DNA of 64,000 bases from DAOUJI01 sp965237875 (GTDB taxonomy: Bacteria; Chloroflexota; Dehalococcoidia; Lucifugimonadales; JAGWBF01). This document shows, one piece after another, positions 45,222 to 54,854 of this stretch. Location: positions 1,240,001 to 1,304,000 of the forward strand of contig CBDEGP010000002.1 of the NCBI GenBank assembly GCA_965237875.1. Direction: 5' to 3'. The stretch's first letter is position 1, and the number at the start of each line of letters is the position of its first letter. A program made the translations under genes and the position numbers. The notes beneath the pieces were generated by a model. The model did no database searches. It was not told the DNA's origin and worked only from the letters and a program-made list of their open reading frames with translations.

Positions 45222-48200
45222 ATGCGGGTGGCCTTCACCGACGACGCGAACCACAAGGAGAAGTTGACCAGTGACCCAACGGCGGCGGTGCAGTCTCCAG
45301 ATAACACGCCGGCCACCGGGACGGTCACCATCACCGGCACGGCCCAGGTGGGAGAGACGCTGACGGCGGTAACGTCTGGGATTGTGGACCCTAACGGCGT
45401 GGGCTGGCTGCGCTATCAGTGGGTCTCCAACGACGGGAACGTGGACACCGACATCCCGGACGCCACCGGAACCGCCTACAACCCCCTGCTTTACGACGAG
45501 GGCAAGACCATCAAGATACGGGTGAGCTTTACCGACCTCGCCAACAATGTGGAGACGCTTACCAGCGAGTTGACGGTTCCGGTGAGGCCGCCGCCGGCCG
45601 ATAGCGATGGCACCAACGTCTGCGTCCGCACACCACAGGTGATTGATGCGATTTTGGTCGATATCGAACGGGCATATTCCGAATTCATAGTCCCCGTAGG
45701 TCCGAAGCCCACTAACTGCTCGGAAGTCACGGAGTATCACCTAAAAGCCGTGCACTTTCTCTCGATGAGCAATTCAGACATCGATGCGTTGCAGCCCTGG
45801 GACTTCCAGGGCCTCACTTCCATGCGAAGGCTCCACCTGAACGGCAACAACCTGAGCGAACTGCCCAACGGCGTCTTCAACGGTCTCAGATATCTGTCCG
45901 GGCTCTACCTGAACGACAACAACCTGAGCGAGTTACCCGGCGGAGTGTTCAACGGCCTCACCAGTCTCAGTGTATTGGATTTGAGCGGAAACAACCTGAG
46001 CGAACTGCCCGACGGCCTATTATATGGCCGTAACCATTTGAAAAAACTGTGGTTGGCGGATAATCCGGGGGTACCCTTCACCTTCACGGCGGAATTGGAC
46101 CGGTGGGAGCCGTGGGGCGACTACGGAATAAGAGTCACGTTGGCCCCGGGTACGCCGTTCTACATGACATTCACCCTGGCGGCCCAGGGTGGCACGCTGT
46201 CCACTGAGACGCTCACAACGTGCTGCGGCGGCACCGGCACCAAAGCTATCAGAGTAACCCCGGACGGCGACGGGCCAGTCACAGTGAGCGTGGTTTCCGT
46301 TGCCTTCAACTTCCGGCCCAATCGTTCTGCCAGTGGTATCCAGGTCGGCCTCGGAGACCCGCTGATCGTGCCGGAGGGCCAGGACAGGAACAACCCGGCA
46401 ACGGGCCTGCCCTCCATCGCCGGAACGTCCCAGGTGGGCCAGACCCTCACGGCGGACACGTCCGGCATTGCGGACGCCGACGGTCTGACCAATGTTTCTT
46501 ACACCTACCAGTGGATTGCCAGCAACAGGACCGCGGCCAGCTACATTCAGGGTGCGACGGCTTCGACCTATGAGTTGTCCGACGATGACGTTGGGAAGGC
46601 CATCAGGGTGCGCGTGTCCTTCACCGACGACGCCGAGAACCAGGAATTGCTGACCAGCGAGGCGACCGAGGCGGTGTTGGCTGCTGGCGCAAGTCTGCCC
46701 AACACTCCGCCCACCGGCCTGCCGACCGTCAGCGGGACGGCCCAGGTGGATGAGACGCTGACGGCGGACACCACGCGCATCAGCGACTCCGACGGTCTGA
46801 CCAACGTGTCATACAGCTACCAGTGGGTTCGGAACGACGGAACCAATGACGCGGACATATCGGGAGAGACAGCCTCGACCTACACCCCGGTCTCCGCCGA
46901 CGTAGGCAAAGCCATCAAGGTGAAGGTGTCCTTCACCGACGACGCCGGTAACGAGGAGACGCTGACCAGCGCGGCGACGGGGGTGGTTGCGGCCAAGCCT
47001 AACTCTCCGGCCACGGGAGCGCCCACCATCAGCGGGGCTGCCCAGGCGGGGGAGACTTTGACGGCGGACGTGACGGGCGTTGACGACGAGGACGGGCTGA
47101 CCAACACCACCTTCAGCTACCAGTGGGGTCGGAACGACGGGAACGCCGACACGGACATCGACGGCGCGACCGGCTCAACCTATGAGATGTCCGACGACGA
47201 CGTAGGCAAGACCATCCAGGTGCGGGTGAGCTTCACCGACGACAGGAACCACCAAGAGACGCTGACCAGCGCGGCGACGGGGGTGGTTGCGGCCAAGCCT
47301 AACTCTCCGGCCACGGGAGCGCCCACCATCAGCGGGGCTGCCCAAGCGGGGGAGACTTTGACGGCGGACGTGACGGGCGTTGACGACGAGGACGGGCTGA
47401 CCAACGCCACCTTCAGCTACCAGTGGGGTCGGAACGACGGAACCAATGACGCGGACATATCGGGAGAGACAGCCTCGACCTACACGCTGACCGATGAGGA
47501 CGTGGGGAAGACCATCCAGGTGCGGGTGAGCTTCACCGACGACAGGAACCACCAGGAGACGCTGACCAGCGCGGCGACGGGGGTGGTTGCGGCCAAGCCT
47601 AACTCTCCGGCCACGGGAGCGCCCACCATCAGCGGGGCTGCCCAGGCGGGGGAGACTTTGACGGCGGACGTGACGGGCGTTGACGACGAGGACGGGCTGA
47701 CCAACGCCACCTTCAGCTACCAGTGGGTGTCCAACGACGGGAACGCCGACACGGACATCGACGGCGCGACCGGCTCAACCTATGAGATGTCCGACGACGA
47801 CGTAGGCAAGACCATCCAGGTGCGGGTGTCCTTCACCGACGACAGGAACCACCAGGAGACGCTGACCAGCGCGGCGACGGGGGTGGTTGCGGCCAAGCCT
47901 AACTCTCCGGCCACGGGAGCGCCCACCATCAGCGGGGCTGCCCAGGCGGGGGAGACTTTGACGGCGGACATGACGGGCGTTGACGACGAGGACGGGCTGA
48001 CCAACGCCACCTTCAGCTACCAGTGGGTGTCCAACGACGGGAACGCCGACACGGACATCGACGGCGCGACCGGCTCAACCTATGAGATGTCCGACGACGA
48101 TGTTGGCAAGACCGTGAAGGTGAGGGTGAGCTTCACCGACGACAGGAATAACGAGGAGACGCTGACCAGTGCGGCGACGGCGGCGGTGGCGGCCACACCG

Positions 48201-50780
48201 AACAGTCCAGCCACGGGCTTGCCCACCATCAGCGGGACGGCCCAAGTGGACCTGACACTGACGGCGGACACGTCGGGCATATCCGACGCCGACGGGCTGA
48301 CCAACGTGTCGTACAGCCACCAGTGGATTCGGAACGACGGAACCACTGACAGCGACATAGGAGGTCAGACAGGTTCGACCTACACGCTGGTCTCCGCCGA
48401 CGAGGGCAAGACCATCAAGGTGCGGCTGAGCTTCACCGACGATGCCGGTAATGAAGAGACGCTGACCAGCGCGGCGACGGCGGCGGTGGCGGCGGCTCCA
48501 TCGCGGCTGACCGTCAGCCTGGAGAATGCCGCAACGACCCACGACGGCTCGGCTGTCTTCACCCTCGAGATCCGGTTCAGCGAGGAATTCGCGCTGAGCT
48601 ACACGACCCTCAAGTTCCACGCCTTCGATGTAACGGGCGGTGAAGTCCTGAAAGCACAACGAATGGACAAGCCCAGCAACATCCGTTGGCTGATCACAGT
48701 GGGACCAGACGTGAATGGGGATGTGACCGTCGTGCTGCCCGTCACGGAGGACTGCGCCGCCCAGGGCGCGATCTGCACGGAAGACGGGAGACCGCTATCC
48801 AACCGCCTTGACATGACGGTCACCGGGCCGCTGAGTGCCGACCAGAACACTGAGGCGACGGGCGCTCCCACGATCAGCGGGACGGCCCAGGTGGACGAGA
48901 CGCTGACGGCGGACGTTTCTAGTATCAACGACGCCGACGGGCTGACCAACGTTTCGTACAGCTACCAGTGGATTGCCAACGACGGAACCAATGACGCCGA
49001 CATAGGAGGTCAGACAGGTTCGACCTACACCCTGACCGATGAGGACATGGGGAAGACCATCAAGGTGCGGGTGAGCTTCACCGACGACGCCGGTAACGAG
49101 GAGACTCTGACCAGCGCAGCTACGGCGGCGGTCGCCTCCAGGCCGAACACTCCTGCCACGGGCTTGCCCACCATCAGCGGCACGCCCCAGGTGGGCGAAA
49201 AGCTCACGGCGGAGACGTCGGCCATCGCCGACGCCGACGGGTTGGACAACGTTTCCTACAGCTACCAGTGGATGGTCAACGACGGAAATGATGACGCGGA
49301 CATTGAGGATGCGACCGTCTCAACCTACACCCTGGTCTCCGCCGACGAGGGCAATACCATCAAGGTGCGAGTGTCCTTCACCGACGACTCCGATAACCAA
49401 GAAACCCTGACCAGTGTGGCCACTGACCAGGTGGCGGCCAAGCCCAACAGCCCGTCCACGGGCTTGCTCACCATCAGCGGGACCGCCCGGGTGGGCGAGA
49501 CGCTGACGGCGGAAACCTCCGTTATCGCCGATGAGGACGGGCTGGACGACGTTTCGTACAGCTACCAGTGGATGGTCAACGACGGAAATGATGACGCGGA
49601 CATCGAGGATGCGACCGTCTCAACCTACACCCTGGTTTCCGCCGACAGGGGCAAGACCATCAAGGTGCGGGTGAGCTTCACCGACGACGCCGGTAACGAG
49701 GAGACCCTGACCAGCTCGGCGACGGCGGCGGTGGCGGTCCGCCCCAACACTCCGGCCACGGGCCTGCCCACCATCAGCGGCACGGCCCAGGTGGACGAGA
49801 CGCTGACCGCGAACATCTCCGGCATGGCCGACGAGGACGGCCTGACCAACGTTTCGTACAGCTACCAGTGGATTCGGAACGATGGAACCAATGACGCCGA
49901 CATAGGAGGTCAGACAGGTTCGACCTACACCCTGACCGATGAGGACGTGGGGAAGACCATCAAAGTAAAGGTGTCCTTCACCGACGACGCCGGCAATGAA
50001 GAGACCCTGACCAGCGCGGCGACGGCGGCGGTGGCGGCCCGCCCCAACACTCCGGCCACGGGCCTGCCCACCATCAGCGGCACGGCCCAGGCGGGAAAGA
50101 CGCTGACGGCGAACATCTCCGGCATGGCCGACGAGGACGGGCTGGACAACGCCGAGTTCAGCTACCAGTGGCTGGCGAACGACGCGGACATCCAAAACGC
50201 CACCGACTCGACCTACACGCTGACCGACGACGACGTGGGCAAGACCATCAAGGTCAGGGTGTCCTTCACCGACGACAGGAGCAACGACGAGACGCTGACC
50301 AGTGCGGCGACCGATACCGTTGTTGCGAAACCCGACTCTCCGGATACGGACGCGCCACCCCGCGACCCCGGCGCCACCGTCGACGTTACGGTCGGGAACA
50401 CGGTAACGGGCGAGATCGAGGAGGCCATCGAGGTGGACTGGTTCAAGGTCAGCCTGCTGGCCTCCGAGACCTACCAGATTGACATGCGCGGCGCGTGGGG
50501 TGGTGAGTGGGCCAGGATCGACGGCGAGATAGTCTGGGTCGCCCCGGGCACGTTGCACGATCCGAAGCTGCTGGGCGTCTTCAGCGCGGCCAACGTGCTC
50601 GTTCCCGGCACCGACGAGGAGGTCAGCGGTGATGACCGGGGTGATTACGAGGAGGGAAAGAACAGCCGCATAACGTCTTTCAGTCCCCCGGCCGACGGCT
50701 ACTACTACATCGCCGCCGCAGCCGAGGCCGCCTGGACCGGCACCTACGAGCTCACCGTCACAGTCGTTGCGGACGAGTAG
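45222..50780 (+). CDS. Giant secreted adhesin, C-terminal part (same frame after the TAG)
   Basis: 1852 codons in the same phase as the preceding frame, with no signal peptide and no ribosome-binding site. The codons between 45207 and 45221 already continue the Ig-like repeat (GKTI). The TAG stands where other repeats have GAG in DEGKTIKV, so a single G-to-T change explains the break. Contents are another Ig-like repeat, a second LRR block with its Cys-containing cap (45.6-46.1 kb, four repeats), more than a dozen Ig-like repeats, and a final PPC-type beta domain ending GTYELTVTVVADE. Without readthrough or reversion this half is probably not made. Confidence 0.75.
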   Translation: MRVAFTDDANHKEKLTSDPTAAVQSPDNTPATGTVTITGTAQVGETLTAVTSGIVDPNGVGWLRYQWVSNDGNVDTDIPDATGTAYNPLLYDEGKTIKIRVSFTDLANNVETLTSELTVPVRPPPADSDGTNVCVRTPQVIDAILVDIERAYSEFIVPVGPKPTNCSEVTEYHLKAVHFLSMSNSDIDALQPWDFQGLTSMRRLHLNGNNLSELPNGVFNGLRYLSGLYLNDNNLSELPGGVFNGLTSLSVLDLSGNNLSELPDGLLYGRNHLKKLWLADNPGVPFTFTAELDRWEPWGDYGIRVTLAPGTPFYMTFTLAAQGGTLSTETLTTCCGGTGTKAIRVTPDGDGPVTVSVVSVAFNFRPNRSASGIQVGLGDPLIVPEGQDRNNPATGLPSIAGTSQVGQTLTADTSGIADADGLTNVSYTYQWIASNRTAASYIQGATASTYELSDDDVGKAIRVRVSFTDDAENQELLTSEATEAVLAAGASLPNTPPTGLPTVSGTAQVDETLTADTTRISDSDGLTNVSYSYQWVRNDGTNDADISGETASTYTPVSADVGKAIKVKVSFTDDAGNEETLTSAATGVVAAKPNSPATGAPTISGAAQAGETLTADVTGVDDEDGLTNTTFSYQWGRNDGNADTDIDGATGSTYEMSDDDVGKTIQVRVSFTDDRNHQETLTSAATGVVAAKPNSPATGAPTISGAAQAGETLTADVTGVDDEDGLTNATFSYQWGRNDGTNDADISGETASTYTLTDEDVGKTIQVRVSFTDDRNHQETLTSAATGVVAAKPNSPATGAPTISGAAQAGETLTADVTGVDDEDGLTNATFSYQWVSNDGNADTDIDGATGSTYEMSDDDVGKTIQVRVSFTDDRNHQETLTSAATGVVAAKPNSPATGAPTISGAAQAGETLTADMTGVDDEDGLTNATFSYQWVSNDGNADTDIDGATGSTYEMSDDDVGKTVKVRVSFTDDRNNEETLTSAATAAVAATPNSPATGLPTISGTAQVDLTLTADTSGISDADGLTNVSYSHQWIRNDGTTDSDIGGQTGSTYTLVSADEGKTIKVRLSFTDDAGNEETLTSAATAAVAAAPSRLTVSLENAATTHDGSAVFTLEIRFSEEFALSYTTLKFHAFDVTGGEVLKAQRMDKPSNIRWLITVGPDVNGDVTVVLPVTEDCAAQGAICTEDGRPLSNRLDMTVTGPLSADQNTEATGAPTISGTAQVDETLTADVSSINDADGLTNVSYSYQWIANDGTNDADIGGQTGSTYTLTDEDMGKTIKVRVSFTDDAGNEETLTSAATAAVASRPNTPATGLPTISGTPQVGEKLTAETSAIADADGLDNVSYSYQWMVNDGNDDADIEDATVSTYTLVSADEGNTIKVRVSFTDDSDNQETLTSVATDQVAAKPNSPSTGLLTISGTARVGETLTAETSVIADEDGLDDVSYSYQWMVNDGNDDADIEDATVSTYTLVSADRGKTIKVRVSFTDDAGNEETLTSSATAAVAVRPNTPATGLPTISGTAQVDETLTANISGMADEDGLTNVSYSYQWIRNDGTNDADIGGQTGSTYTLTDEDVGKTIKVKVSFTDDAGNEETLTSAATAAVAARPNTPATGLPTISGTAQAGKTLTANISGMADEDGLDNAEFSYQWLANDADIQNATDSTYTLTDDDVGKTIKVRVSFTDDRSNDETLTSAATDTVVAKPDSPDTDAPPRDPGATVDVTVGNTVTGEIEEAIEVDWFKVSLLASETYQIDMRGAWGGEWARIDGEIVWVAPGTLHDPKLLGVFSAANVLVPGTDEEVSGDDRGDYEEGKNSRITSFSPPADGYYYIAAAAEAAWTGTYELTVTVVADE
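46981..48180 (+). repeat. Four near-identical 300-bp coding repeats
   Basis: Units start at 46981, 47281, 47581 and 47881, each with GGGTGGTTGCGGCCAAGCCT, exactly one Ig-like domain (100 codons) long. They are almost identical in DNA, unlike the flanking Ig-like units that have diverged. This indicates recent expansion by unequal recombination, and copy number here could be mis-assembled. Confidence 0.93.
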
Positions 50781-50975
50781 GCGTCTCGTTCCCCAGGGCC
50801 GGCCCAAGGGCGACCCGGCTGCGGCCAAGGGAAAATGTCGCACACATGGACGGGCGGCCCGGCGGCAACGCAGAAAGGGCCGCATAGACGGGAGGACAGA
50901 GGGCGGTCGCAGGCGAGTCCGGAAGTGTCGCCTGGTGAAGAGAGTATCCGGCTGTCCTCTGCGAGGACCGGCTCA

Positions 50976-51221
50976 ATGCCGCGACAGCGCATTCATCACA
51001 GCAGAGTGACCTACCAAGTCCCCCACGACTTCCCGGAGCGGCTGGAGCGGTTCAAGGAGGAGTCGGGCCTGTCGTGGGCGGAGATCGTCCGCCGTCTCGA
51101 CATCCACCACGAGACAATGCGGCGCTGGAGGAAGGGTCGGGCCCGCCCCAGCATGCGGAACATGATGGCGCTGGTGGCCCTGGCGAGACCCCTGGGCCTC
51201 GCCCACCTGTTCACCGACTAG
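50976..51221 (+). CDS. XRE-like helix-turn-helix protein
   Basis: An 81-aa protein from the ATG at 50976 (a GTG at 51009 is an alternative start; the longer frame from 50835 reads non-coding sequence). SWAEIVRRLDIHHETMRRWR is the helix-turn-helix of the Cro/CI type, followed by KGRARPSMRNMMALVALARP, typical of the end of such domains. It opens the mobile-element region and is probably a repressor of its genes. Confidence 0.75.
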   Translation: MPRQRIHHSRVTYQVPHDFPERLERFKEESGLSWAEIVRRLDIHHETMRRWRKGRARPSMRNMMALVALARPLGLAHLFTD

Positions 51222-51567
51222 GGAGTCGACGCTCCGGCGAGCGCCTGCGCCCGCAGGGCCGGAAACGCAAAAAGGGCGTCACACATGGCCGGGCCTCTCC
51301 CCATCCGCACCCGTCAACCCGGCGTTGCCTTACGGGAGCGGCTGCATCATCATAGAGGCATCGTTGGCGGCGGTCCCGTAGGGGGCCGGGGAAGAGGCCA
51401 CGCCGGGGGGAGAGGCCGCGAGGGGACGGCCCGGCGCGGCCTTCCGCCGGTGGAGACCGATTCAAGGTCCGGGCCGCAGGCCGTAGCCTGCGCCATCCAG
51501 GGCCGCCGTCCGCGCAACGAGGGACCCGCCCGGTAGCGAGAACGCCAGGACATACAGGAGGAACGTC
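51222..51567. other. Intergenic region with dispersed A-rich motif
   Basis: About 345 bp with no supported gene. It contains GAAACGCAAAAAGGGCGTC followed by ACACATGG at 51260-51286, a motif that also occurs in similar form near 50868 and 52842. Confidence 0.5.
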
Positions 51568-52719
51568 ATGAACGAGGAGCATGACGGGATGGACCAGGGG
51601 AAGCCATCGGAAGAAGAGTACCAGAGGTTCCGCAAGATGGTGGACGGCATGGGTCGTGAGGGCCTTCGCCGGATGGTCGAGCATCTGACGGAGGCTATCG
51701 AGGCGAATCCCCGCGACACCGAGGCCCTGTCCGCCAGGGGGCTGGCATACGGCGAGCTGGGGGAGCACCGCCTTGCGGCGGAGGACTACGGCGGGGTCAT
51801 CGCCCTCGAACCCGACAATGCGGGCGCCCACCTCGACAGGGCCCGCGCCCACGCCAGGCTGGAGGAGCACCGCCTGGCGGTGGAGGACTACGACGCCGCC
51901 ATCCGCCTGGCCCCCGGCGACGCCGTGGCGCACTACAGCCGGGGGGCGTGCAAGGCGGAGCTGGGCGACCTTGCGGGGGCGATGAGCGACTTCGACGTGG
52001 CCGTCACCCTGGCCCCCGGCGACGCCGACGCTCACTACAACCGGGGATTGACCCACGTGGCGATGGGCAGGCGCCACCGGGCGGTGAAGGACCTGAGCAG
52101 GGCCATAGATTTGAATCCCAACCTCGCCGACGCCCGCTACCACAGGGGCATGGCATACCGCGACATGGGCCGGATGGACAGGGCGCTCAGGGACTTCGAC
52201 GCCGCCATCGAACTCGAAGAGAGGTTCGGCCTCGCCTTCTACGCCAGGGGAATCACCAACGTCAATCTCGGCGCACACGAGGCCGCGCTCGGCGACTTCG
52301 ACGCCGTGCTGGGGCTCGACCCCGACAACGCCTCGGCGCTCCGGGGCAGGGGCGTCGCCCTGGGCAGCCTGGGCCGTTACGACGAGGCGGTCAGGGACTT
52401 CGACCGGTCCCTGGAGCTTGAGCCCGGCAACGGCGAGGCCCTCGCGGCCCGGGGGCTGGCCCACAGCAGCCTGGAGCGGCACGAGCTGGCGATAGAGGAC
52501 TACAGCAGGGTCCTCGACCTCGACCCCCGGGACACGGCCGTCCTCTACAGCAGGGGGATCGCCCGCATGTACGCGGCCCGGTTCGAGAGTGCCATCGAGG
52601 ACTTCGAGGCCATCCTCGGCATCGAGCCGGGCCACGCCGCGGCGCGGGGGGCGAGGGGGTTGGCCCGCGAGGCGCTGGAGATGCGGGGAGGCGCGGGCGA
52701 GGGGCAGGCGGCGCGGTAG
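51568..52719 (+). CDS. TPR repeat protein
   Basis: A 383-aa protein made of about ten tetratricopeptide repeats, each with the 34-residue pattern (for example YNRGLTHVAMGRRHRAVKDL then SRAIDLNPN). There is no signal peptide or extra domain. TPR arrays mediate protein-protein contacts; here the partner is not evident. A GGAGGAACGTC ribosome-binding site precedes the ATG. The last codons lie inside a 36-bp repeat whose second copy follows the stop codon. Confidence 0.88.
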   Translation: MNEEHDGMDQGKPSEEEYQRFRKMVDGMGREGLRRMVEHLTEAIEANPRDTEALSARGLAYGELGEHRLAAEDYGGVIALEPDNAGAHLDRARAHARLEEHRLAVEDYDAAIRLAPGDAVAHYSRGACKAELGDLAGAMSDFDVAVTLAPGDADAHYNRGLTHVAMGRRHRAVKDLSRAIDLNPNLADARYHRGMAYRDMGRMDRALRDFDAAIELEERFGLAFYARGITNVNLGAHEAALGDFDAVLGLDPDNASALRGRGVALGSLGRYDEAVRDFDRSLELEPGNGEALAARGLAHSSLERHELAIEDYSRVLDLDPRDTAVLYSRGIARMYAARFESAIEDFEAILGIEPGHAAARGARGLAREALEMRGGAGEGQAAR

Positions 52720-52764
52720 CGCCGCCGCGCGGGCGAGGGGCAGGCGGCGCGGTAGCGCCGCCGC
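52693..52764 (+). repeat. Two 36-bp tandem repeats with a GC palindrome
   Basis: The 36-bp unit beginning GCGGGCGAGGGGCAGGCGGC occurs at 52693-52728 and 52729-52764. Each ends in a perfect hairpin (GGCGGCGC-GGTA-GCGCCGCC) that contains the TPR gene's stop codon in the first copy. Slippage has duplicated a possible terminator. Confidence 0.85.
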
Positions 52765-52875
52765 GCGGACGTGACTTCGAGGGCGTTCCGATAGCCCGCT
52801 GCCCCTGCTTCAGAGATGTCGAAGACGGGCGGTGATTTCGGGCAACAAAAAAGGGCGGCATACATGGGGAGCCAA

Positions 52876-52942
52876 GGAGAGGCCGTCGATGCGGCGACGG
52901 CCTCTCCCCTGAGCAATGGCCCGGCGGTACTGCGCCGGGCCG
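52876..52942. terminator. Two strong hairpins between convergent genes
   Basis: GGAGAGGCCGTCG (52876-52888) pairs perfectly with 52895-52907 around a six-base loop. GGCCCGGC (52919-52926) pairs with GCCGGGCC (52935-52942). They lie between the ends of the TPR gene and the four-HTH gene, and read on the minus strand the first is followed by CCCTTTTTTG. Bidirectional termination is likely. Confidence 0.65.
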
Positions 52943-52956
52943 TCACCCACGCCTCA

Positions 52957-54075
52957 CTAGGCGGCTGCCATCTCCGGTTGCTTGAGCATTGCGGAGTAGC
53001 CGGGCATCAGGACAGGCGTCATCGACAACCGGCCCGCACCGTCGTACCCGGCGCGGTAGGCGTACTCCGCCTTCGCGCCCCAGGGCACCCGGCCGCCGAC
53101 CCGGACGGCGGGGCCTCCGGACCTGCCGCGGCGCCCAGGCCCGCCCGCGCCGTGCACCACCATCCCGTGCCGCTCGCCCTTGCGCCAGCCCAGCACTTTC
53201 ACCTCGGCGGGCATGACCCGCTCCGCCTTCGTCGGCTGGAACAGGACACCGTGCAGCTTCCTGAGAACGACCGGCGACGGGTTGTTCCTGCCGTTCATGA
53301 TCTGGGAGAGGTTGGCGGAACTGATGCCGGCGCGCCGTGCGACCTCGTTCTGGCTGAAGCCGTGGGCGTTCATCCGGTCCCACACGGCCTCCCGGTCGAT
53401 GCAGGCGGCCTGCGCGGGAGCGACCTTCGCCGGAGCCTCCAGCGCCGACTCCATCCTGGCCTGGACCTTCACGCCCATGTTGCTATGACCCCGCGCCACC
53501 ATTGACATGTAGCTGTAGGAGACGCCCACGCGGTCGGCCAGGTCCCGCAGGCTCATGCCCAACTCCCTGGCCCGCTCCCGGATGTAGCTGCTCTCCCCGG
53601 CCACGACGACGCCCTGGCGGTTGGCGCACTTGGCGGGCGCGACCTTCGCCGGACCGTGCAACGCCGACTCGACCCTGGCCTGGACCTTGACGCCCATGCT
53701 CTGGCGGCCACGGGCAACCTGCGTCATGTAGCTGTAGGACACGCCAACGCGGTCGGACAGGTCCTGCATGGTCATGCCCAGGGTGCGTGCGCGCTCCCTG
53801 ATGTAGCTGCTCTCCCCGGTCACGACGCCGCCCTGGCGGTAGACGGTCCCCTGCCCAGGGACCTCTCCCAGCACCGCCACGACCTTCTCGCGCATCTTGG
53901 GAGTCCACGGCGTACGCCCCGTCGAAAGCCCCGACAGGTAGCCCGCGCTCACGCCCATCTTCACCGCAAGCTCCTTCATGGTGAGCCCGCGCCGTCTGGC
54001 CGCAGCCCTGAGCTCGCTCTCCGCTCCCGCCGTCTTCGTCGTCCCAGTTCCGGTTGCCATCGTTGCCGTCGTCAT
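52957..54075 (-). CDS. Protein with four tandem XRE-type helix-turn-helix domains
   Basis: A 372-aa protein from the ATG at 54075, which has AAAGGAGG five bases upstream (the frame continues upstream to 54264 but without signal). It contains four Cro/CI-type HTH units: ELAVKMGVSAGYLSGLSTGR, DLSDRVGVSYSYMTQVARGR, DLADRVGVSYSYMSMVARGH and EVARRAGISSANLSQIMNGR. Units 2 and 3 and their linkers (PAKVAPAK / PAKVAPAQ) are an internal duplication. A basic Gly-rich tail follows. Bead-like HTH strings are unusual; such a protein could bind several adjacent DNA sites at once. The repeat array upstream of its start is an obvious candidate target. Confidence 0.82.
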   Translation of the reverse strand: MTTATMATGTGTTKTAGAESELRAAARRRGLTMKELAVKMGVSAGYLSGLSTGRTPWTPKMREKVVAVLGEVPGQGTVYRQGGVVTGESSYIRERARTLGMTMQDLSDRVGVSYSYMTQVARGRQSMGVKVQARVESALHGPAKVAPAKCANRQGVVVAGESSYIRERARELGMSLRDLADRVGVSYSYMSMVARGHSNMGVKVQARMESALEAPAKVAPAQAACIDREAVWDRMNAHGFSQNEVARRAGISSANLSQIMNGRNNPSPVVLRKLHGVLFQPTKAERVMPAEVKVLGWRKGERHGMVVHGAGGPGRRGRSGGPAVRVGGRVPWGAKAEYAYRAGYDGAGRLSMTPVLMPGYSAMLKQPEMAAA

Positions 54076-54305
54076 CACGTCCTCCTTTGTGCTGTGTGTT
54101 GCCTCTGGCCTGCGCCCGCCTGCGGGCAAAGAAGAAGGGCCGCCCCCGGCGAACGAGGACGACCCTTTTGAGTTGGGATGTGTGGTGAGAGCCGGAGGCC
54201 CCGCCGTCAACGGCGATGGACCTCGTTGACGTGCATAGCCGCCTCCTTTCAGTTGCTGACCCACGCGGCATCCACGGCGTGGGCTATTCGTGGTGGGGTT
54301 GACGA

Positions 54306-54690
54306 AAGACGCACTCCGCCCACGGTCGGATGCCGGACGCGAGAGACGGAGTGGGGTTGAGAAAACGCAGCTCGGCCCAGGGTGATTCGTTGGGGGAATC
54401 GACTGCCGGGGGAACTGCTATGAGGGGAGCGGCTGTCCTACGACGTTATCGCAGGCCAGAGCATTGGAGAAAGACGCAGCTTGCCCAGGGTGCGTAGCGT
54501 CAGCGTTGGGGGAAGCTGCGAGAGGTGAAGCGGCCGGCCCACGATGTGACCGCAGGCCGACGCATGACAGAAGACGCAGCTCGGCCCAGGGTGAACAACG
54601 TCAGTGGGAGAACTGCGAGACGTGAAGCGGCAGCCTGCTTTCAACGGCAGACCGGCGCATGTCGAGGCGGCTGCCCTGCAACATCCGTTG
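54306..54690. repeat. Array of ~100-bp hairpin-forming repeats, part 1
   Basis: Units recur at ~54306, 54362, 54471 and 54571, spaced by about 100 bp for the last three. They share ACGCAGCT, CCCAGGGTG, a G-rich loop, then GTGAAGCGGC and GCAGGCCGACGCATG. Each has complementary arms: CACTCCG 54312-54318 with 54347-54353; GCAG and CGGC with GCCG and CTGC around GATTC/GAATC (54367-54418); CGCAGCTT 54475-54482 with AAGCTGCG 54513-54520; CGCAG 54575-54579 with CTGCG 54613-54617. No credible gene covers this stretch. A replication origin, partition site or RNA array of the mobile element are candidates. Confidence 0.7.
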
Positions 54691-54854
54691 CAAGCCAGCG
54701 CATGTCGAAGGTGCGGCCTAGCCGTCAGTCAGCTATGCCGCGGGCATGAGAAGCCGGTCGGGGCGCAAGACCTGTCTGCAACAAGCAGACGCACTCCGAC
54801 CGACTTGTGGAGGACGACGCACGGGGCGCGCTCCGTCCCTGGTGTCCAGCGGAA

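Noticed and set aside
46981..48180. Regular repeats that might be taken for a CRISPR array or tandem satellite
   Set aside because: The period is exactly 300 bp and each unit is one in-frame Ig-like domain of the adhesin. There are no short repeats with unique spacers.
42300..50885. Long minus-strand frames within the adhesin (e.g. 342 and 421 codons)
   Set aside because: They are antisense shadows of the repeated Ig-like coding sequence and have the same 100-codon periodicity.
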